Source: Acidiferrobacteraceae bacterium (GTDB lineage: Bacteria > Pseudomonadota > Gammaproteobacteria > Arenicellales > UBA868). Taken from it: 8,174 nt of DNA. Shown one piece after another: positions 1-5,227 of the stretch. The stretch is taken from assembly GCA_002731295.1 (NCBI GenBank), contig PCBE01000109.1, positions 7,161-15,334 of the forward strand, in the 5' to 3' direction. The translations under genes and the position numbers were made by a program. The number at the start of each line of letters is the position of its first letter. Within the stretch, counting starts at the first letter, position 1. The notes under the pieces are model-generated. The model saw nothing but the letters and a program-made list of their open reading frames with translations, had not been told where the DNA came from and did no database searches.

Positions 1-1187
1 TGCTGTCCGAAAATCCTCTCGCGCTTAGACAGTTGGTACAACTCACAACGGCATCAAGTTCAATCAGTAACTGGATCGGTCAACACCCGGTTATCCTGGA
101 CGAACTATTGGATCCGATCACAAATTTCGAGGTTGAACAGCGGTCAGCTATTGCGCAGGAGATCAACAGAAAACTGGGCAATGCCAACAGTACCGATCTC
201 GAACGGGATATGGACCTGCTCCGTGAATTTCGCTGGGGTTATAACCTTCGTGTCAGTGCTGCTGACATTGCTGGGCTACTCAGTGTGCACGACGTGTCCC
301 ACGCACTGTCTGCGTTGGCCGAAGCCCTGGTGGGGAAAGCGTTAGATAGCGCACACAAAACTCTGGTACCGCCACTACTGGACATAGACACAGACGAACT
401 GGGAATTATTGCGTATGGGAAGCTCGGCAGTGGTGAGTTGGGATACAACTCCGACCTGGATATCATATTCGTCTATGACCAGCCATCTACGATAAGTGCG
501 TCAGCCGCCGCAGAACGCCGCTACCGACTGAGTCGGCTGGTGCAACGACTGGTCCACATTCTCACGGTGCGAACCCCGGCCGGAAATCTCTATGAGATCG
601 ATCTGCGTCTTAGGCCGGACGGGCGGTCCGGTACGGTAGTAACACCATTGGATGCCTATGCACAGTATCTGCAGGACAGTGCCTGGACCTGGGAGCACCA
701 AGCACTCGTTCGGGCCCGGATGATCAGTGGAGATGGGGCTTTGGAAGAGCGGTTTGAAGCAATCCGAAAAGATATCCTGCTAACGACTCGCCAACCGACC
801 ACGCTCGCCCAGGCGATTTCCAACATGCGTGATCAAACCATTGCCGTCAACTGCCGCAGCACAACAAGCCAGTACGATCTAAAACTGGATCGAGGCGGGT
901 TGGTCGACATAGAATTCCTGGTTCAGTACTGGGTTCTGAACTGGGCCCGGGATTACCCGCAACTGGTAGTTGATCGAGACAATTATTCCATCATCAAGGC
1001 ATTGCTCGACGCAGGCCTGATTGATGCGGACACCGGGTCTTCCCTATTGGAAATCCTTACCCTCTACCTGACAACGGAAAACCGGCTCAAGCTCCAGGAG
1101 ATGCCTCCATTGATCGACCAGAACCAGCTGGCCGCGGAACGCAACAGAATCACATCGCTCTGGCAGCAACATTTGTCTGCCGATTGA
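1..1187 (+). CDS. glnE: Glutamate-ammonia-ligase adenylyltransferase, C-terminal part (5' end outside window)
   Basis: GlnE is the cytoplasmic bifunctional enzyme that adds and removes AMP on glutamine synthetase under PII control. The frame is open from base 3 to the TGA at 1185-1187, giving 394 residues against about 946 in E. coli, so the N-terminal deadenylylase half lies upstream. The visible start, ENPLALRQLVQL, is internal family sequence; the TTG at 33 is not a real start. Counting from base 3, the nucleotidyltransferase signature is at about residues 139-153: GK, then GELGYNSDLD, whose acidic SDLD residues bind metal. Next come DLRLRPDGRSG and AWTWEHQALVRAR (about 206-240), then the helical C-terminal segment with DIEFLVQYWVLNW. 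This is the half that performs adenylylation. The end matches the family's usual C-terminus, so the 3' end is intact. A 102-base gap follows before ribH. Identification is firm. Confidence 0.96.
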   Translation, partial: LSENPLALRQLVQLTTASSSISNWIGQHPVILDELLDPITNFEVEQRSAIAQEINRKLGNANSTDLERDMDLLREFRWGYNLRVSAADIAGLLSVHDVSHALSALAEALVGKALDSAHKTLVPPLLDIDTDELGIIAYGKLGSGELGYNSDLDIIFVYDQPSTISASAAAERRYRLSRLVQRLVHILTVRTPAGNLYEIDLRLRPDGRSGTVVTPLDAYAQYLQDSAWTWEHQALVRARMISGDGALEERFEAIRKDILLTTRQPTTLAQAISNMRDQTIAVNCRSTTSQYDLKLDRGGLVDIEFLVQYWVLNWARDYPQLVVDRDNYSIIKALLDAGLIDADTGSSLLEILTLYLTTENRLKLQEMPPLIDQNQLAAERNRITSLWQQHLSAD

Positions 1188-1233
1188 ATCACAGCAAAAA
1201 ATTTCCGAACGCTTTATTCGGCCCGTACCCTGA

Positions 1234-1250
1234 CTACCATGCGGTAGAAT
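1234..1250 (+). promoter_or_regulatory. Weak candidate promoter -10 (TAGAAT) with an overlapping small inverted repeat, upstream of ribH
   Basis: TAGAAT at 1245-1250 matches the sigma-70 -10 consensus at 5 of 6 positions and lies about 40 bases before the ribH ATG. I see no convincing -35 box at 16-18 bases upstream. The inverted repeat CTACC-ATGC-GGTAG (1234-1247) overlaps the -10 and could be a small operator or hairpin. It has no T-run and is not a good terminator. The rest of the 102-base gap between glnE and ribH holds nothing else I can name. Confidence 0.25.
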
Positions 1251-1289
1251 TATCCTTTCGATTCGGCTTGCACACACTGCTCTACACTT

Positions 1290-1718
1290 ATGCACAAAGG
1301 ACCCACCATCGCCGTTATCATTGGTTCATTTCACCGAGCCTACGGAGAAATCATGCTGTCCCAGGCGCATCAGACTGCGATGCATGAAGGACTACAGCTG
1401 GACGAGCCAATTTGGGTCCCTGGCTCAATGGAAAAACCGCTTGCACTGAAAAAGGAGTTAAAGCGAGCAGCTATCGTGGGTGCTGTGACACTGGGTATTA
1501 TTGAACGTGGGGAAACTGGGCACGGTCTCGTTATGGCACAGGCCGTGATTAAATCAATCATCGACCTTCAGTTGGAAACGATGAAACCGGTTGGAATCGG
1601 TATATTGGGGCCCGAAATTACCCCGGAGCAGATTCAACCTCGTCTTGAGCCTTATGCGCGAGATGCTGTACTCGCGGTCAGCTCAATGCTTCGGGAAACG
1701 AAAAATATTCCAATCTAG
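1290..1718 (+). CDS. ribH: 6,7-dimethyl-8-ribityllumazine synthase, archaeal-like short form
   Basis: Lumazine synthase condenses 5-amino-6-ribitylamino-uracil with dihydroxybutanone phosphate, the penultimate step of riboflavin synthesis in the cytoplasm. The 142 residues carry the family marks in order: a beta strand leading to GSFHR (12-16, the substrate-base loop), WVPGSMEKPLALKK (42-55), and VTLGIIERGETGH (67-78) with His78 in the place of the catalytic histidine. The C-terminal part reads GIGILGPEITPEQIQ and then a helix with RDAVLAVSSML. From memory this resembles the methanogen form (GISGPGMTRLQAQ...RAVEAAVKM), and the usual bacterial KAGNKG phosphate-binding segment is missing. ATG 1290 is the only reasonable start, though no Shine-Dalgarno sequence precedes it. 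The gene sits between glnE and ilvE, away from other rib genes, and no FMN riboswitch is evident. The family is confident; exact activity is less so, because an archaeal riboflavin synthase is a distant relative of this fold. Confidence 0.85.
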   Translation: MHKGPTIAVIIGSFHRAYGEIMLSQAHQTAMHEGLQLDEPIWVPGSMEKPLALKKELKRAAIVGAVTLGIIERGETGHGLVMAQAVIKSIIDLQLETMKPVGIGILGPEITPEQIQPRLEPYARDAVLAVSSMLRETKNIPI

Positions 1719-1733
1719 GCAGAATATCACTGG

Positions 1734-1762
1734 TTGACAGGGGCGTACTTGTGCTCTAAACA
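1734..1762 (+). promoter_or_regulatory. Candidate sigma-70 promoter for ilvE
   Basis: A perfect -35 hexamer TTGACA lies at 1734-1739. Two -10 readings are possible: TCTAAA (1755-1760) with an extended TGC in front and a 15-base spacer, or TAAACA (1757-1762) with a 17-base spacer. Transcription would start near 1767-1770, leaving a leader of about 45 bases before ilvE, which has a good GGGGAA ribosome site at 1802-1807. The placement just after the ribH stop suggests that ilvE and the genes behind it have their own promoter. Confidence 0.5.
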
Positions 1763-1768
1763 GGGGCG
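1737..1768 (+). repeat. 9-bp direct repeat ACAGGGGCG x2 within the ilvE promoter region
   Basis: ACAGGGGCG occurs at 1737-1745 and again, exactly, at 1760-1768. The copies are 23 bases apart, about two helical turns. The first overlaps the end of the -35 box and the second covers the expected transcription start. This arrangement would suit a repressor binding the same DNA face twice. No known operator is recognised in it. Confidence 0.45.
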
Positions 1769-1813
1769 CTTGATGTTCAGATTCAAAGAACACAACACAC
1801 TGGGGAAATCCTG

Positions 1814-2734
1814 ATGTCATTTTCAGACCGCGACGGCACTATCTGGATGGACGGCGAAATGGTGCCGTGGCGAGATGCCAAAGTACACGTGCTAACACAT
1901 TCGCTGCATTACGGGCTGGGTGTATTTGAAGGTGTGCGCGCCTATCAGAGCGAACAGGGGACAGCCATTTTTCGTCTGCACGATCACACGAATCGGTTTT
2001 TTCGATCAGCACACATACTCGGTATGGATATGCCCTATGATGCCGACACACTCAATGACGCACAGAAACAGGTGATCCGGGCCAACGGCCTTGAAGCCGC
2101 CTATATCAGACCACTGGCATTTTATGGATCCGAGGGCATGGTAATTCGTGCCGACATGCTCACAACACATGTGGCGATTGCGACCTGGGAATGGGGTGCT
2201 TATCTCGGTGATGACGGATTGAAAAACGGTATCAAGGTCCGCACATCGTCCTTGACGCGGCATCATGTCAACATCACCATGTGCAGAGCCAAAGCTTGCG
2301 GTAACTACATCAACTCGATTCTGGCCCTGCAGGAAGCTGTCTCGGCCGGTGCAGACGAAGCACTGATGCTTGATGCTGAGGGATATGTCATGGAAGGCAC
2401 TGGCGAAAACATTTTCGTTGTCCGCGATAACAAGATCTACACACCTGATCTGACCTCCGCACTCGAAGGTATTACCCGCGATACAGTAATTACGCTGATC
2501 AAAGAACTCGGTATCGAGTTGGTGGAAAAACGGATCACCCGTGATGAGGTCTATATTGCAGATGAGGTATTTTTCACCGGTACAGCCGCTGAGGTCACAC
2601 CTGTCCGGGAACTCGATAACCGCACCATCGGTTCGGGTAAGCGCGGTCCGGTCACTGAAAAAATCCAGTCATTGTTTTTTGACTGTGTCCTGGGTCGCCA
2701 CCAGGCGCACCGTGACTGGCTGACCCCAATTTAA
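1814..2734 (+). CDS. ilvE: Branched-chain amino acid aminotransferase
   Basis: IlvE is a cytoplasmic PLP enzyme (fold type IV) that transfers the amino group between glutamate and the keto acids of leucine, isoleucine and valine. The 306 residues are close to the 309 of E. coli IlvE. Family marks include HSLHYGLGVFEGVRAY (29-44), IRPLAFYG (98-105), CRAKACGNYINSILALQEA with the PLP lysine Lys160, EGTGENIF (194-201), and EGITRDTV followed by ADEVFFTGTAAEVTPVRELD near the C-terminus. The RAKACGNY version and the ending WLTPI resemble the pseudomonad type. GGGGAA six bases before ATG 1814 settles the start. The zinc-finger gene follows after 14 bases, so the two are probably co-transcribed. Nothing looks damaged. 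Confidence 0.97.
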   Translation: MSFSDRDGTIWMDGEMVPWRDAKVHVLTHSLHYGLGVFEGVRAYQSEQGTAIFRLHDHTNRFFRSAHILGMDMPYDADTLNDAQKQVIRANGLEAAYIRPLAFYGSEGMVIRADMLTTHVAIATWEWGAYLGDDGLKNGIKVRTSSLTRHHVNITMCRAKACGNYINSILALQEAVSAGADEALMLDAEGYVMEGTGENIFVVRDNKIYTPDLTSALEGITRDTVITLIKELGIELVEKRITRDEVYIADEVFFTGTAAEVTPVRELDNRTIGSGKRGPVTEKIQSLFFDCVLGRHQAHRDWLTPI

Positions 2735-2748
2735 CAAACACTGCCGAG

Positions 2749-2979
2749 ATGCCAATTCCAACAAAGTCCCCGATCGACCAGGCCGAGGCGGTAGCGGCCG
2801 ATCAGCATACCGCTGTCCAACCCCGAGAGATCGCACACAGCGAACTGCCCCTTTTCTGCCCCCGTGAAGACACGACGCTATGGAGCCAACACCCGCGTGT
2901 TTATCTGCCGATCGAGAAGGATGGCGATGCCCTTTGTCCTTATTGCGGTACGCGATTCATTCTTAAAGACAGCCCCTGA
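2749..2979 (+). CDS. Small CHCC-type zinc-finger protein (zf-CHCC family)
   Basis: This 76-residue protein has an unconserved-looking N-terminal third and then a compact zinc-binding domain: LPLFCP (Cys37), LWSQHPRVYLPIE (His48), and CPYCGTRF (Cys63, Cys66). The pattern Cys-x10-His-x14-Cys-x2-Cys and the phrase HPRVYLPI are those of the zf-CHCC family (Pfam zf-CHCC), which also includes the mitochondrial complex I accessory subunit NDUFS6. The bacterial role is not established to my knowledge. In Pseudomonas a similar small gene lies between ilvE and waaF, so its position here is conserved. It starts 14 bases after the ilvE stop with only a poor ribosome site (GAG directly before ATG), which fits translational coupling to ilvE. 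ATG 2749 is the only usual start codon in the frame. The N-terminal tail is somewhat longer than I expect for this family. Confidence 0.88.
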   Translation: MPIPTKSPIDQAEAVAADQHTAVQPREIAHSELPLFCPREDTTLWSQHPRVYLPIEKDGDALCPYCGTRFILKDSP

Positions 2980-2994
2980 CAGGCCAACCCCGAG

Positions 2995-3022
2995 AGGTGG
3001 GTCCACCTGATCTGGTACCACC
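2995..3022 (+). promoter_or_regulatory. Alternative hairpins in the leader just before waaF
   Basis: AGGTG (2995-2999) can pair with CACCT (3004-3008) around a four-base loop. Alternatively GGTGG (2996-3000) can pair with CCACC (3018-3022), which touches the waaF ATG. The only Shine-Dalgarno-like sequence, GAGAGGTGG at 2992-3000, is in this hairpin and ends 22 bases before the start, too far for normal use. A TGA in frame at 3008 rules out an upstream start. The structure may modulate waaF translation, or may be chance. Confidence 0.3.
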
Positions 3023-4051
3023 ATGACCACAATCGCCCCTAAAATTCTGGTGGTCGGTCCGGCCTGGGTCGGTGACATGATCATGGCGCAGAGTCTTTTC
3101 ATTAAACTGAAACAAACCCGGCCCCAGTGCCGGATCATGGTCACTGCACCCGACAGTACCTTACCCTTGTTAAGCCGTATGCCGGAGGTCGATGACGCCA
3201 TAGCAGCGCCTTTTGCACACCATCGTCTGCAGCTCACTGACCGTATTCGCCTCGGCCAACAACTGCGACACCACAAATTTGATCAGGCCATTGTCCTGCC
3301 GGGTTCTATCAAATCGGCGCTGGTTCCGTTTATAGCTGGTATTCCCCGCCGTACTGGTTACCGGAAAGAACCCCGTTACGGCCTGCTCAATGACTTGCGC
3401 ACGCTCAACAAGGAGAAACAACCCCGGCAGGTGCAGCATTTCGTGCAACTTGGGCTGTCGGCAGATGCCCCGCTTATCGAAAATACCCCGAGACCCCAGT
3501 TAGAATCTAGGCCTGAATCTGTGCCCGACATCCTGGCCAACCTCGCCGTCCCAGTCGCCGACACCCCGGTACTCGCACTATGCCCCGGTGCGGAGTACGG
3601 CCCGGCAAAGCGCTGGCCAGTCAGGCATTTTGCCGAACTCGCGTCACTTAAACTGAATGAAGGCTGGCGAGTTTGGCTACTGGGTAGCTCCAGGGACGCG
3701 CCCTGTGTCCAAGCTATCAATGACGCCGTCCATGGGCGCTGCGTGGACCTCAGCGGACGGACCAGTCTGGACCAAGCCGTTGACCTGCTGAGCGCTACGA
3801 CTCAAGTTGTTAGCAATGATTCCGGGCTGATGCACATTGCAGCTGCTGTCGGTAGACCATTGGTAGCCGTTTATGGTTCTTCCAATCCTAACTTCACACC
3901 GCCGCTGGGCCACAATACTCGAACTGTGTCACTGCAGCCCGACTGCTGGCCTTGTTTTCAGCGGGCCTGTCCATTGGGACATACCCGGTGTCTCGAAGAC
4001 CTCTTGCCTGAACGCGTTACCGACGCCCTGGCTGAAATTGGGCAGGTCTGA
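3023..4051 (+). CDS. waaF: Lipopolysaccharide heptosyltransferase II
   Basis: WaaF is a GT9 (GT-B fold) enzyme on the inner face of the inner membrane. It adds the second L-glycero-D-manno-heptose to the LPS inner core from ADP-heptose. The 342 residues begin with KILVVGPAWVGDMIMAQSLF, the WaaF version of the GT9 N-terminus, with Asp18 at the catalytic-base position. Further marks are LPGSIKSALVPFIAGIPRRTGYR (92-114), RYGLLND (118-124), CPGAEYGPAKRWP (187-199, with a lysine likely contacting the nucleotide sugar) and NDSGLMHIAAA (265-275) in the donor site. A cysteine-rich stretch (Cys308, Cys311, Cys316, Cys323) near the end is, as I recall, usual for WaaF. It lies 43 bases after the zinc-finger gene, probably in the same operon. 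Its common partner waaC is not seen in the window; galE follows instead. ATG 3023 is the first possible start. Confidence 0.95.
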   Translation: MTTIAPKILVVGPAWVGDMIMAQSLFIKLKQTRPQCRIMVTAPDSTLPLLSRMPEVDDAIAAPFAHHRLQLTDRIRLGQQLRHHKFDQAIVLPGSIKSALVPFIAGIPRRTGYRKEPRYGLLNDLRTLNKEKQPRQVQHFVQLGLSADAPLIENTPRPQLESRPESVPDILANLAVPVADTPVLALCPGAEYGPAKRWPVRHFAELASLKLNEGWRVWLLGSSRDAPCVQAINDAVHGRCVDLSGRTSLDQAVDLLSATTQVVSNDSGLMHIAAAVGRPLVAVYGSSNPNFTPPLGHNTRTVSLQPDCWPCFQRACPLGHTRCLEDLLPERVTDALAEIGQV

Positions 4052-4053
4052 AG

Positions 4054-4065
4054 TTGAAAATTCAA
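4054..4065 (+). repeat. Inverted repeat TTGAA-AA-TTCAA between waaF and galE
   Basis: The 12-base inverted repeat lies two bases after the waaF stop, and its right half overlaps the expected -35 region of the candidate galE promoter. It has no GC and would make a poor RNA hairpin, so a DNA operator is likelier than a terminator. It could also be chance in an AT-rich spot. Confidence 0.3.
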
Positions 4066-4085
4066 GAACAGACCGTGCAGCCAGA

Positions 4086-4091
4086 TATAAT
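4086..4091 (+). promoter_or_regulatory. Candidate galE promoter, perfect -10 TATAAT
   Basis: TATAAT matches the sigma-70 -10 consensus fully and lies in the 71-base waaF-galE gap. The -35 region is weak: TCAAGA at 4062-4067 with an 18-base spacer matches 3 of 6. Transcription would start near 4097-4099, giving a leader of about 25 bases before the TTG start of galE. An activator may be needed given the poor -35. Confidence 0.42.
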
Positions 4092-4122
4092 GCCCGTTGT
4101 TGCAACCGCCTGAGTCAGAGAT

Positions 4123-5130
4123 TTGTCGACATCCCCCCTCAAGATTTTAGTTACCGGTGGCGCTGGATATATTGGCTCGCACACTGTCCGGCAACTATTG
4201 GCAGCAGGACATCAGGTGACCGTTGTCGACAATCTGTACAGTGGTCATCGTTGGGCAGTGCCACCAACGGCTGACTTTCACCAGCTTGATGCTGGCGATG
4301 AGCCCGCCATGTCGTCAATCCTACGCCAACAGCGGAGCGATGCAGTCATTCACTTTGCCGGGCATATCGTTGTGCCTGAATCCATCGCTGATCCGGCAAA
4401 GTACTATCGCAACAACGTGGTCGCATCATTGAACCTGATCCGTGCATGTTGTGCATCAGGAGTAAGGTACTTTATTTTTTCTTCCAGTGCCGCTGTTTAT
4501 GGAGACCCCGAACAGGTCCCGGTCGCCGAACACCATCCCACGATACCGATCAATCCCTATGGCCGAACCAAGTTGATCACTGAATGGACGCTGCGTGATA
4601 TGGCGCTTGGCGGTAGGCAAGGCAGTGCTGGTCTCAAGTACGTTGCACTTCGCTATTTCAACGTAGCCGGTGCCAGTCTTGACTGCACTCTAGGTCAGGC
4701 AACTCCGGAAGCAACCCACTTAATCAAGGTCGCGTGTGAAACCGCAACCGGGCAGCGCCCATCAATATCGATGTTCGGTCACGATTACGATACCCCTGAT
4801 GGCACCTGTATCCGGGATTACATTCATGTCGAAGACCTCGCAGCGGCCCATTTGTGTGCGCTTGACCACCTACAGTCAGGAGGTGAATCACAAGTTTTGA
4901 ATTGTGGCTATGGTCGAGGTTTCAGTGTCCGTCAGGTCCTTGACACAATCGAGCAAGTCAGCGGCAAGCACTTATCCATCGTAGAGACCGAGCGTCGGGC
5001 GGGGGACCCTGCCAATTTAGTGGCCGACAACCATGCGATTAAGGAGGTCTTAAACTGGACACCACAATACGATGACTTGGCGATAATCTGCCGTACGGCC
5101 TACAACTGGGAGTGCCGTCAGCTGCAATAG
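4123..5130 (+). CDS. galE: UDP-glucose 4-epimerase (possibly also UDP-GlcNAc), TTG start
   Basis: GalE is a cytoplasmic NAD-dependent short-chain dehydrogenase-type enzyme that interconverts UDP-glucose and UDP-galactose. The 335 residues match the usual length (338 in E. coli). Seen here: the NAD-binding GGAGYIG (12-18), VVDNLYSG (34-41), the catalytic set Ser121 region (FSSSAAVYGDP), Tyr146 and Lys150 (PYGRTK), RYFNVAGA (177-184), and GTCIRDYIHVEDLA (227-240). At the position of E. coli Tyr299, which restricts the pocket to hexoses without N-acetyl, this protein has Leu299 in the sequence RRAGDPANLVAD, as in many dual-specificity epimerases. It may therefore also make UDP-GalNAc for the LPS core; this is inference. 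A TGA at 4111 and no ATG or GTG before the Rossmann motif force the TTG start at 4123; AGAG just before it is a poor ribosome site. It sits where waaC often lies in related loci. Confidence 0.93.
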   Translation: MSTSPLKILVTGGAGYIGSHTVRQLLAAGHQVTVVDNLYSGHRWAVPPTADFHQLDAGDEPAMSSILRQQRSDAVIHFAGHIVVPESIADPAKYYRNNVVASLNLIRACCASGVRYFIFSSSAAVYGDPEQVPVAEHHPTIPINPYGRTKLITEWTLRDMALGGRQGSAGLKYVALRYFNVAGASLDCTLGQATPEATHLIKVACETATGQRPSISMFGHDYDTPDGTCIRDYIHVEDLAAAHLCALDHLQSGGESQVLNCGYGRGFSVRQVLDTIEQVSGKHLSIVETERRAGDPANLVADNHAIKEVLNWTPQYDDLAIICRTAYNWECRQLQ

Positions 5131-5138
5131 CCGGCTAT
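5127..5138 (+). repeat. Perfect 12-bp palindrome ATAGCCGGCTAT over the galE stop codon
   Basis: The palindrome includes the galE TAG at 5128-5130 and has no central gap, so it suits a dimeric DNA-binding protein better than an RNA hairpin. It lies about 90 bases before the fusion gene. No known operator is recognised. Confidence 0.3.
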
Positions 5139-5159
5139 CTACTTGCGTTAATACTGACC

Positions 5160-5189
5160 CTGAAACTCGGCAGTAAAGACGGTTACACT
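5160..5189 (+). promoter_or_regulatory. Weak candidate promoter for the waaG-waaP fusion gene
   Basis: CTGAAA at 5160-5165 (4 of 6 to the -35 consensus) and TACACT at 5184-5189 (4 of 6 to the -10) are separated by 18 bases. The start would fall near 5196, about 30 bases before the ATG at 5228. The 97-base gap after galE is long enough for a promoter, but read-through from galE is equally possible. The ribosome site AAGGGG at 5211-5216 is clear, though 11 bases from the ATG. Confidence 0.28.
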
Positions 5190-5227
5190 ATCCACAATGG
5201 CCTATTGAAAAAGGGGCCGTTCTCCTC

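Noticed and set aside
33..35. TTG at 33 as the start of glnE
   Set aside because: The frame is open to the window edge, and the codons before 33 already read as conserved GlnE sequence (ENPLALRQ).
1205..1221. Inverted repeat CCGAA...TTCGG after glnE as a terminator
   Set aside because: The stem has only five pairs and a seven-base loop, and the A/T tract lies before it on the plus strand. It would suit only minus-strand transcription, and no minus-strand gene is near.
1188..1289. FMN riboswitch before ribH
   Set aside because: The gap is only 102 bases and I see none of the conserved RFN blocks.
1719..1813. Attenuator or leader peptide rich in branched-chain codons before ilvE
   Set aside because: No short frame with runs of Leu, Ile or Val codons and no terminator hairpin with a T-run are present.
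2878..3276. Open minus-strand frame of about 132 codons across the zinc-finger and waaF genes
   Set aside because: It overlaps two well-supported plus-strand genes, and its composition looks like an antisense shadow.
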